The notes under the pieces were generated by a model that saw only the letters and a list, made by a program, of their open reading frames with translations, searched no databases and was not told the origin of the DNA. A stretch of 64,000 nucleotides of DNA from an uncultured Thermomicrobiaceae bacterium (GTDB lineage: Bacteria; Chloroflexota; Chloroflexia; Thermomicrobiales; Thermomicrobiaceae). The stretch's first letter is position 1. Each line of letters starts with the position of its first letter. The stretch spans positions 43,983-107,982 of the forward strand of contig CALKCJ010000011.1 in assembly GCA_938082375.1 (NCBI GenBank), written 5' to 3'. The translations under genes were made by a program, and so were the position numbers. This document shows positions 1 through 9,721 of this stretch, one piece after another.

Positions 1-2
1 TC

Positions 3-356
3 GGCCTTGCTCAGGCCCTGGCCCTCCTGCCCGGTGTCTCGCGCTCGGGAAGCACGATCACCGCCGGGCTCTTCCTCGGCTTGCGCCGGGAAGCAGCGGC
101 CCGCTTCTCATTCCTGCTCGGCGTGCCGGCGATCGCTGGCGCGGGGCTGCTCGAAGGGGTAAAGCTCCTGCAGGCCGGGCTGCCTGCCGAAGAGCGGGTC
201 ATCTTCGCGGCGGGCACGATCAGCGCCGCCGTGGTGGGCTATCTCGCTATCGCCTTCCTGCTCCGGTTCTTGCAGCGGTACTCGACGATGGTCTTCGTGG
301 CCTATCGGCTGATCCTCGGCCTGGTGCTCTTGGCGGTGGTGACGCTACGGACATGA
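3..356 (+). CDS. uppP: Undecaprenyl-diphosphatase UppP/BacA, C-terminal part
   Basis: The frame is open from the window edge and ends at TGA 354-356, so only the last ~117 codons are present. UppP is an integral membrane enzyme that dephosphorylates undecaprenyl diphosphate, recycling the lipid carrier for cell-wall synthesis. The family signature [10 protein letters not shown] is seen near the left edge, followed by [16 protein letters not shown] and LGVPAI, both typical of the second half of the protein. The rest is hydrophobic membrane helices. The ATG at 81 is internal to the conserved region and is not the start. Identification is firm; the N-terminus is missing only because the window begins here. 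Confidence 0.93.
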   Translation, partial: GLAQALALLPGVSRSGSTITAGLFLGLRREAAARFSFLLGVPAIAGAGLLEGVKLLQAGLPAEERVIFAAGTISAAVVGYLAIAFLLRFLQRYSTMVFVAYRLILGLVLLAVVTLRT

Positions 357-362
357 GCCGGT

Positions 363-707
363 TCAGGCGATGAAGCTGCCCAGCTCTGATTCGTCGTCGG
401 GCTGCAGGAGGATCACGCGGTCGTCAGCCTGGATGGCGCCGAGTACGAGCACTTCCGAGGGGAAACCGGCGACGCGGCGCACCGGCAGGTTGACGACGGC
501 GACCACCAGCCGGCCGAGGAGCTCGCCGGGACTGTACCAGGGCTGGATGGCGGCCGAGGAGCGGCGAGTACCGAGCGGGCCGAAGTCGATCGTGAGCTTG
601 TAGGAGGGCTTGCGCGCCTCCGAGAACTCCTCCACGGCGACGATCCGGCCGACGCGCATATCGACCCGCTGGAAGTCCTCGATCGTGATCGTCTCTTTTG
701 GCTCCAT
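363..707 (-). CDS. csaA: CsaA-like tRNA-binding-domain protein
   Basis: A 114-residue protein made of one tRNA-binding (EMAP II/Arc1p-like OB-fold) domain, the size of CsaA. Visible landmarks are DFQRVDMRVGRIV near the start, a central SSAAIQPWYSPGELLGR segment and a late GFPSEVLVLGA stretch. CsaA-type proteins are proposed export-related chaperones or tRNA binders; the cellular role is not settled. The start at 707 is chosen because a GGGGAG sequence lies about 10 bases upstream and the family begins there. A longer frame to 743 adds 12 unlike residues. It converges on uppP with a 6-base gap. Confidence 0.85.
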   Translation of the reverse strand: MEPKETITIEDFQRVDMRVGRIVAVEEFSEARKPSYKLTIDFGPLGTRRSSAAIQPWYSPGELLGRLVVAVVNLPVRRVAGFPSEVLVLGAIQADDRVILLQPDDESELGSFIA

Positions 708-848
708 CCGCGTGTCTCTCCCCGTTGATCGATGTGCCCTCATTCTGGCTTCACGGCTTCCGCCGGGGTGCGCTCCGCCGCGCCCCTCGCCGCGAAGCGA
801 TCTAGCCTAGCACACCGGCCGTCCGCTGGTATGCGGTAGACTGTGCAC

Positions 849-1619
849 ATGAGTGCGCCTCACGCCGACCCGGTCGACCCACCGGACGAGCCGTTCGAAC
901 TCCTCGACCCGGACGGGCAGCCCACCGGCACCGTCCAGCCCCGGCATGCCGTCCATCGCGACGGTAAGTGGCATGGTGCCTTTCACGTCTGGATCGCCTG
1001 GCGGGACAGGAGCGGCATCCCCTCGGTGTTGCTGCAGCGGCGCAGCCGCTGGAAGGATACGATGGCCGGGATGGTCGACGTCAGCGTCGGCGGCCACTAC
1101 CGGGCTGGCGAGTTGCCGGGTTCTCGTCTCGGGCGGAGAGAGCCGGGCCGGTCGGCGGTGCTCCGCGAGCTGCGCGAGGAGCTGGGCCTCACGACGCGAG
1201 CCGAAGCGCTCGTCCCGGTCGGCCGGCGGTGGATGGAGCGCGCTGGCCCTGGCTGGATCGACCGCGAGGTGCAGGACATCTTCGCGCTGCCGCTGGCGGT
1301 TGCCCCCGACGGGCTGGTCCCGGATCCCGCTGAGGTTGAGGCGCTGCTGGTCGTTGGGTTAGCCGACCTGCGCGCGCTGGTCGTCGGGGAGCGCGGGGCG
1401 GCGCCGACGCAGGAGTTTCCGGTGCGGGCGGCGGGAGGCCTGGACGTGCCCCGGGAGGCGACGCTGACGGTCGAGCAGCTCGTGCCGGTCGACGACGGAT
1501 ATTGGGAGCGGACAGTCGCGACATTGCAACGGCTGCTGGCCGGAGCGCCAGCCGGGTGGTTCGAGCTTGGCCGAAGTGCGCGAGACGGCGGGAGAGGAGG
1601 CAGCCGGTGGATGAGCTGA
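849..1619 (+). CDS. Nudix hydrolase, IPP-isomerase-like subgroup
   Basis: A protein of 256 residues. The core matches Nudix enzymes of the isopentenyl-diphosphate-isomerase-like group: LLQRRSRWKDTMAGMVDVS followed by a Nudix box ending in AVLRELREELGL (the E-rich metal site). The box is interrupted by about 13 extra residues (SRLGRREPGRS) between its glycine and the RELREE part, which is unusual. The substrate is unknown, probably a nucleotide or prenyl diphosphate. ATG 849 lies 6 bases after TAGACT (837-842), a good -10 box, so transcription may start at the ATG (leaderless); GTG 843 is the alternative start. The C-terminal ~15 residues are low complexity. Confidence 0.8.
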   Translation: MSAPHADPVDPPDEPFELLDPDGQPTGTVQPRHAVHRDGKWHGAFHVWIAWRDRSGIPSVLLQRRSRWKDTMAGMVDVSVGGHYRAGELPGSRLGRREPGRSAVLRELREELGLTTRAEALVPVGRRWMERAGPGWIDREVQDIFALPLAVAPDGLVPDPAEVEALLVVGLADLRALVVGERGAAPTQEFPVRAAGGLDVPREATLTVEQLVPVDDGYWERTVATLQRLLAGAPAGWFELGRSARDGGRGGSRWMS

Positions 1620-1778
1620 ATGGCTGGCGCGCGCTCCGGGCTTTCCGGGATCCCGTCGCGCTGGCTCGCTGCCCTGCGCGGGCGTGCCGAGCTGGAGGCG
1701 CTCGCCGACCGGCTGCTCGAGCTGGCCTGGCCGTTAGGGCCACGCGAGGAGGATGTAAACGCCTCCCCCCGTGCCTAA
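1620..1778 (+). CDS. Small hypothetical protein
   Basis: A 52-codon frame starting with ATG directly after the TGA of the Nudix gene, with no gap, so it could be translationally coupled. The product is basic at first and then helical and leucine-rich (RAELEALADRLLELAWPLG). No family is recognised. It could be real, or it could be the tail of a Nudix protein separated by a frameshift; nothing in the sequence decides between these. The minus-strand malate synthase gene ends 34 bases downstream. Confidence 0.35.
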   Translation: MAGARSGLSGIPSRWLAALRGRAELEALADRLLELAWPLGPREEDVNASPRA

Positions 1779-1812
1779 ACGCCGCCAATCTGCCTCTGGT
1801 CGCGACACCGGC

Positions 1813-3384
<1,572 letters not shown>

Positions 3385-3518
3385 GTGAGCCTCCTCCCTC
3401 TCCGTGCGACGAGCCGATATGCCCATAGTCTACCGCGCATCATACAGGGCGACAGGCCAGGCGGCTGCTCCTCGGGCAACCGCCTGGCTTCGTGCTCAGC
3501 CCCGTGCTTGCAAGCCAG

Positions 3519-4682
3519 CTAGACGACTGCTTTGTCCGGCAACGGCTCCTCGAACTCGCTTCCCAACCGCGGCGCGTCGTACGCCTGGCCCAGGTGGTGA
3601 TGGTAGGGCACGCCGGAGAAGAGGTGGTGGCTGCGCGTAGGGAAGTCGCCCTCCGGCGCCCACTCCTTGCGCTGGAGCGCGATGTACGCCTGCTCGTGCT
3701 CGCGGGCCAGCGCCTGGAGCAGCTCGCTGAAGCCGTACCCCATGGCGTGCTGGGCGGCGAGCGTGATGAAGATGAACTTGACGTCCATCTCCCCCAGCTC
3801 GCGGAAGGAGATCGGGTTCGGCTCGGTGAACCACTTGAACGAGGACGACCAGTTGAAGGCGAAGCGGGCCTGGGGGAAGCGCTTCTTGATCTCGGCGACG
3901 AAGGTCTCCAGCGGCCGACGGTCGGCCGTGGGGAACTCGCACCAGAGGAGATCGGGTACACCCGAGTCGAGATAGCGCAGCCCGCGCTCGATGGCGAGCG
4001 GCAGCCCGCGCGTCGACTCCGGCGCGTCCACGGCAGAGACGGCGTCCGTCCGGGCGATGACCACGAAGTCGCGGTTACCGAGGTCGTCGGCCACGGCGCG
4101 GATCATGCGGAGCTTACCGACCATCTCCTGCGCGGGGATGAGCGCCTTGCCGCCGATATGGCCGCACCGCTTCGGCATCACCTGGTCTTCGATGTGGGCC
4201 CCGGCGAGGCCGGCAGTGACGTACAGCTCCGCCGTGCGCTGGACGTTGAAGATGTTGCCGTAGCCGGTATCCATATCGGCGACGACCGGCGGGATGTGCA
4301 GGTGCTTGGGTAGGGTCCCTTTCTCCGGGTCGCCGACTGCCATCGTCAACTGGAACTTGCGCAGCGCCATCACGATGCGGCGGCCGGCGTCGGCGATCTC
4401 GACGCTGGTGTAGAGATCCATGTCGGTGGTGCCGAGGTGGCCGATGGCGAAGGAGTAGCCACTGAAGTAGACCGCAGGAAAGCGGTAATACATGACCAGC
4501 TCGGCCCCGTGCGGGTCGTAGATGCCCGGCGCGAAGACGTAAGGCAGGGTATCGAGGAGCTGGCGCAAGCGGGTGCTGGGATGGATCCAGCGGGAGGCTG
4601 GCACGGCATAGCCTGGGGGCAAGAGCGGCGTCGGCACCAGGACGTCCGGGTTCTCAGGCAACGAGGGCGGTAGCGTCCACAT
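3519..4682 (-). CDS. aceA: Isocitrate lyase
   Basis: A protein of 387 residues that splits isocitrate to glyoxylate and succinate, first step of the glyoxylate shunt. The active-site motif is present as KRCGH (catalytic Cys about residue 173), a variant of the usual KKCGH. FVVIARTDAVSA, a WCEFPTADRR segment and FAFNWSSSFKWF are other family landmarks. The protein is shorter than the mycobacterial ICL1 type (~430). The start at 4682 has GAGAGGAG about 8 bases upstream. The 338-base region to the divergent LysR gene holds a promoter reading toward that gene; this arrangement suggests the LysR protein controls the shunt. Confidence 0.95.
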   Translation of the reverse strand: MWTLPPSLPENPDVLVPTPLLPPGYAVPASRWIHPSTRLRQLLDTLPYVFAPGIYDPHGAELVMYYRFPAVYFSGYSFAIGHLGTTDMDLYTSVEIADAGRRIVMALRKFQLTMAVGDPEKGTLPKHLHIPPVVADMDTGYGNIFNVQRTAELYVTAGLAGAHIEDQVMPKRCGHIGGKALIPAQEMVGKLRMIRAVADDLGNRDFVVIARTDAVSAVDAPESTRGLPLAIERGLRYLDSGVPDLLWCEFPTADRRPLETFVAEIKKRFPQARFAFNWSSSFKWFTEPNPISFRELGEMDVKFIFITLAAQHAMGYGFSELLQALAREHEQAYIALQRKEWAPEGDFPTRSHHLFSGVPYHHHLGQAYDAPRLGSEFEEPLPDKAVV

Positions 4683-5020
4683 CGGCGTACTCCTCTCCCT
4701 TGTACGCGTAGACTGCGTGGTTCGAAAGCGGGTATGAGCAGCCCTCCATGGCCGGGCGGCAAGGCGGCGCCCGTGGATAGGGCTGTCGTGAGCTAGCGTC
4801 GTACTACGGGGCAGCAGGCACTGGAGGATTTTCGGCCTAGCCAGGGAGCAATAGGGGCATGCGGCGCGAACCGCGCATTACCGTGTCTCAAGCACAGGGG
4901 CATCGTACCCTCCTTCCGCTCGCTATGCGGGCCGGAACCGCCCCGCCCTGTTCACAGAATAGCGGTATGTGCATATAATGGCCAATAGCAGTTATAGATA
5001 GACATATAGGAGAACCCTAT
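4683..5020. promoter_or_regulatory. Intergenic control region between aceA and LysR gene
   Basis: There is no gene in these 338 bases. The right-hand part is AT-rich compared with the surroundings. It contains TTCACA (4951-4956), a 17-base spacer and TATAAT (4974-4979): a near-consensus sigma-70 promoter reading right into the LysR gene. A short inverted repeat TATG-TG-CATA overlaps the spacer and -10 box (4966-4975) and is a candidate operator. The ribosome site AGGAG is at 5008-5012. The promoter for aceA was not identified. Confidence 0.6.
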
Positions 5021-5920
5021 ATGGATGTCACTCTCCGTCAGCTACAGGTCTTCCACGCGGTGGCGAGGCACCGTAGCTTCTCGCGCGCGGCCCATGCGCT
5101 GTGCGTGAGCCAGCCGGCAGTCTCGGCCCAGATCAAGGCGCTCGAGCAGGCGCTGCAACTCAAGCTGTTCGAGCGTACCGGACGCTCGGTGGAGCTGACC
5201 GAGGCCGGGCGTCACCTGTTGCCATATGCAGAGCAGGTCATGGAGTTGCTCGACGACGCGATGCGGGCCGTCCAGGATCTCAACAGCCTGCAGCGCGGGC
5301 GCGTGGCGGTCGCGGCCAGCACCACGGCCGGCATCTACGTGGTACCGCGCGTGCTCGGCGCGTTCCACCGGGCCTATCCCGGCATCGAGCTCTCGCTGGA
5401 CGTGCTCAACCGCTTCGCGGTGCAACAGCGAGTGCTCGCCGGCGAGTTCGACGTCGCCATTATGGGGCTGATCGAAGACCCGCACGAGCTGGAGATCGCG
5501 CGGTTCTTGCCCAACGATCTGGTCGTCGTTGCCTCACCCCGGCATCCGCTCGCACGCCGGCGGAGCATCCCGCTGGCGGAGCTGGGGCGTGAACTCTTCC
5601 TGGTACGGGAGGTTGGCTCGGGCACGCGGGCCGACATGGAGCGCATTTTCGCCGAGGCTGGGGTGCCGCTGCGCATCGCGATGGAGCTGCGGAGCAGCGG
5701 GGCCATCAAGCAGGCGGTCGCCGCTGACCTCGGTATCGCGGTGGTGCCACTCGATGCCATCCAGCTCGAGCTCGAGACCGGCCGGCTGGTCATCCTTGAC
5801 GTCGAGGGGTTCCCGGTTCGGCGCTCCTGGTCGCTGGTACGCCGCGCGAGCCGGCCGCCCTCCCCCGCGGCCGACGCCCTCTGGCACTTCTTCCTGCAGT
5901 ACACCCTCCAACCGCACTGA
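5021..5920 (+). CDS. LysR-family transcriptional regulator
   Basis: A protein of 299 residues, standard LysR length. The N-terminal winged helix-turn-helix is clear (LRQLQVFHAVARHRSFSRAA, then SQPAVSAQIKALEQ, residues ~5-60). It is followed by a periplasmic-binding-protein-like effector domain (RVAVAASTTAGIYVVPRVLG and GSGTRADMERIF). It is closest in look to CbbR/CysB-like regulators. The divergent position next to aceA is the classic arrangement for a LysR regulator and its target, so control of the glyoxylate shunt is the likely role; this is inference from context. It has a good promoter and AGGAG 8 bases before ATG. Confidence 0.88.
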   Translation: MDVTLRQLQVFHAVARHRSFSRAAHALCVSQPAVSAQIKALEQALQLKLFERTGRSVELTEAGRHLLPYAEQVMELLDDAMRAVQDLNSLQRGRVAVAASTTAGIYVVPRVLGAFHRAYPGIELSLDVLNRFAVQQRVLAGEFDVAIMGLIEDPHELEIARFLPNDLVVVASPRHPLARRRSIPLAELGRELFLVREVGSGTRADMERIFAEAGVPLRIAMELRSSGAIKQAVAADLGIAVVPLDAIQLELETGRLVILDVEGFPVRRSWSLVRRASRPPSPAADALWHFFLQYTLQPH

Positions 5921-5932
5921 CGGGCTGCCTGC

Positions 5933-6808
5933 CTAGGGTTCCTTGAACAGCCGGCGCTGCTCGGCCCCACCGTCTTCTCCGGGCAGTGGTGGATGAGCGA
6001 TGCCAAGGAGATCCATGAGCAGCGCCGCGTTGCGTGGCCCCTGGTTGCGGTAGTTGGTGTTGAAGAAGACATGGACTGCCTGAGCTTCTTCGACCGCCCG
6101 CAGGATCTTCGGCCGCCACTCCTCCAGTTCCTCCGGCCGATACTCCCAGTTGAAGCGCTCGCCGGTCGTGCCGGTGAAGCGGTACCAGGTCGCGGCGTTG
6201 CGACCGTGGAAGCGGATCACCGCGAGCTGCGGGTTCGTCACCGCGTACAGCGGCGGCACGCTGCCGACGCCGATCTGCGGCTCGTCGACCATCGTGAAGC
6301 TCAGGCCCGTTTCGCGCAGCAGCTCGAGCGTCTCCTCGGCGTGCTCCTCGTCCAGCCAGTCGCGGCGGCGGAACTCGACCGAGAGCCGGAAGCCCGGCAG
6401 CAGCTCTGGGAGCAGGCACAGGTACGCGCGGTGCTCCTCGGTGTTGCGGTAGGACGGCGGGAACTGGAACGTGATGGCCCCCAGCTTGCCTGCCTCGGCC
6501 AGCGGCGCGATCGCCTCGGCAAAGGCCTTGGCCAGGTCGGCGTCCGGCGTCGGGGCCTCGCCGCCCGGCTCTTCCGGCGTGCTGGTCAGCTCGCGCGGCG
6601 GCTTGACGTCGAAGACGAAGCCCGGCGGAGTGCGCTGTACCCAGCCCTCGACCACGCGATGCTCGGGGATCCGGTAGTAGGTCGAGTTGACTTCGACGAT
6701 CGGGAAGTAGCGCGCGTAGAAGCTGAGGCGCTCGGTCGGCTTGATGCCCGGGGGATAGAACGGCTCGTGGTCTGTCCAGGACGAGGTACCGATGAGGAGC
6801 TGGCCCAT
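5933..6808 (-). CDS. DUF72 (YecE-like) family protein
   Basis: A protein of 291 residues. The DUF72 TIM-barrel pattern is visible: GTSSWTDHEPFYPPG at the start, ERLSFYARYFPIVEVNSTYY, FVFDVKPPRELT, GAITFQFPPSY and a late HVFFNTNYRNQGP. The biochemical function of the family is unknown. It converges on the LysR gene with a 12-base gap and stands alone on its strand. An AAGGGTGAG sequence precedes ATG 6808 as the ribosome site. No oddity is seen. Confidence 0.88.
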   Translation of the reverse strand: MGQLLIGTSSWTDHEPFYPPGIKPTERLSFYARYFPIVEVNSTYYRIPEHRVVEGWVQRTPPGFVFDVKPPRELTSTPEEPGGEAPTPDADLAKAFAEAIAPLAEAGKLGAITFQFPPSYRNTEEHRAYLCLLPELLPGFRLSVEFRRRDWLDEEHAEETLELLRETGLSFTMVDEPQIGVGSVPPLYAVTNPQLAVIRFHGRNAATWYRFTGTTGERFNWEYRPEELEEWRPKILRAVEEAQAVHVFFNTNYRNQGPRNAALLMDLLGIAHPPLPGEDGGAEQRRLFKEP

Positions 6809-6972
6809 GTTCGTCTCACCCTTCGCGGCGACACGCTACTGCTGGAAGCGTAGCACACGCGTTCGAACAGGGTTCCATCCGGCCCGGTTCGCCATCCGGC
6901 GGCTGAGGATGCGATACTCACGGCAGCAGGCGAGCGAGCCGTGCGCTTCGTCATGACGCGAGGAGGTCTATC

Positions 6973-7677
6973 ATGCCAATCCTGTCGAACGCCGACCGCG
7001 AGTACCTGAGCCAGGTCTTCGCCGAGCGGCTGGTCGACCCGGTCAAGATACGCCTGTACACGCAGAAACTGGCCCAGCTCAGCATCCCGGGCTACGAGTG
7101 CATGACCTGCCGGGAGACGAACGAGCTGATGGAGGAGGTCGCCTCGCTCTCGGACAAGATCGAGCTGGAGATGCTCGACTTTCTTCAGGTCAGGGAGCAG
7201 GCTGCCCGGGAGGGGATCACCGAGATCCCAGCCATTGTCCTCGAGGGCAAGAACAAGGGCAAGGTGCGCTTCATCGGCGTGCCGGCCGGCTATGAGTTCG
7301 CGACGTTGATCGAGGACATGATCGATGTGTCTCGCGGCACGACGAAGCTCCAACCCCTGAGCCGGGAGATCCTCGGCAAGCTCGCTCGCCCGGTGCATAT
7401 CCAGGTGTTCGTGACACCGACCTGACCACACTGCCCGCGTGCCGCCAGGCTGGCGCACATGATGGCAGTCGAGAGCGACAAGGTGACGGCGGACGTGGTC
7501 GAGGTCAGCGAGTTCCCACACATCGCCCAGCGCTACCGCATCTACGCGGTTCCGAAAGTCGTGATCGACGAAACGCTGGAGTTCGAAGGCGCTCGCCCGG
7601 AGGAGGCGTTTATCGCCGCGGTCGAATCGGTCGCTGGCGGCCCGGTCGAAGAAGGCGGATCGCCTCAGGGAGAGTGA
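6973..7677 (+). CDS. Glutaredoxin-like protein disulfide oxidoreductase, probable selenoprotein (UPHC)
   Basis: Read through the TGA at 7423-7425, this is a 234-residue protein with two thioredoxin-like folds, the size of the PDO/glutaredoxin-like family. The N-terminal fold has C43-M-T-C46 and a cis-Pro segment (EIPAIV). The C-terminal fold has VFVTPT-U151-P-H-C154, where the family has C-P-x-C, and later YAVPKVVID with its cis-Pro. The frame is intact on both sides and ends at TGA 7675-7677. A hairpin that fits a bacterial SECIS follows the TGA, and selB lies in this window. AGGAGG precedes ATG 6973. If selenocysteine were not inserted, a single-fold 150-residue protein would result. A nonsense mutation is the alternative. 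Confidence 0.8.
7439..7458 (+). promoter_or_regulatory. Candidate bacterial SECIS hairpin after UGA 7423
   Basis: The sequence pairs as GTG / CAC (7439-7441 with 7456-7458), with an unpaired C at 7442, then CGCCA / TGGCG (7443-7447 with 7451-7455) around the loop GGC (7448-7450). The loop starts 22 bases after the UGA, inside the 16-37-base range usual for bacterial SECIS elements. A bulged base in the stem and G in the apical loop are the features SelB needs in the E. coli element. It lies inside the coding frame, as bacterial SECIS elements do. The role is inferred, not shown. Confidence 0.65.
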
Positions 7678-7885
7678 CGATCGGTAGATCTGCGGAGGGG
7701 GTGCCGACGGTGTGGGCGGCCAACTGCGCCCGGCCGCTTGCGCGCGGTCGAGTCTGGCGTGGGCGTGGCCCCTGGTGGGGGCCGCCGAGACGCGGCTGGC
7801 GCTGGCGCTACCGGGGAGGCCCCCGGCTGCGCGGCTGTTGTGGCTGCTGGACGCTGCCGGCGCTTACGCTCTGGCTCGGTCTGGT

Positions 7886-9373
7886 CTGGTGGGTGGTTCG
7901 ACACCTCGGCCGCAGGTAGAGCGCGCGCCGCCCGGCAGTGAGTTCGATGTGGTCGTCGTCGGCGCGGGGCCGAACGGCCTGGCGGCGGCGATCGTGCTCG
8001 CGCGGGCGGACTGCTCGGTGCTCGTGATCGAGGCCGCGGCGTGCGTCGGTGGCGGGATGCGCTCGGCGGCGCTGACCCTGCCCGGCTTCGTCCATGATGT
8101 CTGCTCGGCCATCTATCCGCTCGGCGCTGGCTCGCCGCTCTTCCGAACCTTCCCGCTCGACCGCTTCGGTCTGGAGTGGATCCAGCCGCCAGCGCCGCTG
8201 GCCCACCCGCTCGACGACGGCACGGCGGTACTGCTTGAACGCTCGGTGGAGGCGACGGCCGCCGGGCTTGGCGCAGATGCCGCGGCCTACCGGCGGCTGA
8301 TGGCTCCGCTGGTAGCCGATGCCGATCGCATCCTGCGCTTTATCCTGGGCCCCTTCCGGATTCCCCGCCACCCGCTTACCCTGGCGCGCTTCGGGGTGAA
8401 GGCGCTCCGCTCAGCGGCCGGGCTGGCGTCCGCGCAGTTCGCGGGCGAGCGGGCGCGCGCGCTGCTCGCTGGGCTAGCGGCCCACTCGATGCTGCCGCTC
8501 GAGCAAAGCCCGAGCGCCGCAGTCGGGCTGGTGCTGGCCATGCTGGGCCATACCGTCGGCTGGCCGCTGCCGCGCGGCGGCTCGCAGCGCATCGCCGACG
8601 CGCTGGCTGGCTACCTGCGCTCCCTTGGCGGCGAGATCATGACCGGTCGTCCGGTGCGTGCGCTCGAGGAGCTGCCCCCGGCCAGGGCCGTGCTCTTCGA
8701 CCTGACGCCGCGGCAGGTGTTGGCCATCGCCGGGCAGCGGCTCCCCGCCGGCTACCGCCGCTGGCTCGAGCGCTACCGCTACGGCCCCGGCGCCTTCAAG
8801 CTGGATTGGGCGCTGGCCGGGCCGATCCCCTGGCGGGCGCCGGAGTGCCGGCGCGCCGCCACCGTCCACCTGGGGGGCACGCTGGCCGAGATCGCGGCCT
8901 CTGAACGCGAGGTCGCTCTGGGCCGGCATCCGGAGCGGCCCTTCGTCATCCTGGCGCAGCCCAGCCTCTTCGACCCCAGCCGGGCGCCGGAGGGCAAGCA
9001 CACGGCCTGGGCCTACTGCCACGTACCGAACGGCTCGCGCACCGACATGACCGAGCGTATCGAGGCGCAGGTGGAGCGCTTCGCTCCCGGCTTCCGTGAC
9101 GTGATCCTGGCCCGGAGTGTCATGGGCCCAGCCGACCTCGAGCGGTACAACTCCAACTACGTCGGCGGCGACATCAACGGGGGTCTCCAGGATCTGCGCC
9201 AGCTCTTCACCCGGCCAGCGCCGCGGCTCAACCCGTACATGATACCCGACCCCCACCTGTATATCTGTTCGGCATCGACCCCGCCCGGCGGCGGAGTCCA
9301 TGGCATGTGCGGCTACTGGGCGGCCCGGGCGGCGCTCAGGCAAGTGCTGCGAGCGCACGGCCGACGTACCTGA
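7886..9373 (+). CDS. FAD-dependent oxidoreductase, phytoene-desaturase-like
   Basis: The dinucleotide-binding motif is clear (FDVVVVGAGPNGLAAAIVLA) and is followed by VGGGMRSAALTLPGFVHDVC and an end segment CSASTPPGGGVHGMCGYWAA, as in NAD(P)/FAD proteins of the CrtI/pyridine nucleotide-disulfide amine-oxidase type. The substrate is unknown. The start is doubtful: no ATG with a ribosome site lies just before the motif. GTG 7886 is taken, giving 495 residues, but the frame stays open to GTG 7712. The bases at ~7690-7919 look like a frame-broken small membrane protein (a frame ending at TAG 7917 with a tryptophan-rich helix and basic tail), which may explain the messy upstream frame. Confidence 0.75.
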   Translation: MVGGSTPRPQVERAPPGSEFDVVVVGAGPNGLAAAIVLARADCSVLVIEAAACVGGGMRSAALTLPGFVHDVCSAIYPLGAGSPLFRTFPLDRFGLEWIQPPAPLAHPLDDGTAVLLERSVEATAAGLGADAAAYRRLMAPLVADADRILRFILGPFRIPRHPLTLARFGVKALRSAAGLASAQFAGERARALLAGLAAHSMLPLEQSPSAAVGLVLAMLGHTVGWPLPRGGSQRIADALAGYLRSLGGEIMTGRPVRALEELPPARAVLFDLTPRQVLAIAGQRLPAGYRRWLERYRYGPGAFKLDWALAGPIPWRAPECRRAATVHLGGTLAEIAASEREVALGRHPERPFVILAQPSLFDPSRAPEGKHTAWAYCHVPNGSRTDMTERIEAQVERFAPGFRDVILARSVMGPADLERYNSNYVGGDINGGLQDLRQLFTRPAPRLNPYMIPDPHLYICSASTPPGGGVHGMCGYWAARAALRQVLRAHGRRT

Positions 9374-9721
9374 TCTCCAACGCGAAGGGGCCTTCCGCTC
9401 GCGGCCAGCGGGAGGCACTTGCCCGGCAGGGGGTGCCCAAACCGGAACCGAGGTGCCGCGGCGTGTTCACTGACCTCGATCCGCAGTGTGACGGTCAAGA
9501 CTTGGTTCAATTGACAGTTGACTCACCCTCTGCATGGAACCACAAGGACATTCGCTCTGCGAGCCAAGTGAACGGGAGGGGCAAAGCCTGAACGCGCATC
9601 GCAGCGAGCGAAAGGGGGTAACCGCGTCCGGATTTGACCGACAGGATAGAGGAGAATGGTGATAGCCTTGCTCCCTGCGAGCTGGAGGGCGACCTGTCTA
9701 CTGTGAAGGGAACATTGTGTC
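9374..9721. other. Intergenic stretch, no supported gene
   Basis: These 348 bases lie between the FAD oxidoreductase and a broken ScyD-like gene. No frame here looks like protein. TTGACA occurs near 9510 without a convincing -10 box at the right distance. AGAGGAGAATGG at ~9649 resembles a ribosome site with a start, but the following frame is not credible. The decayed stretch begins here. Confidence 0.4.

Noticed and set aside
1189..1788. Long antisense frames over GC-rich genes (here and at many loci, e.g. 41163-42575, 46868-48124)
   Set aside because: They are mirror frames of real genes: Arg/Pro/Ala-rich or domainless, without ribosome sites.
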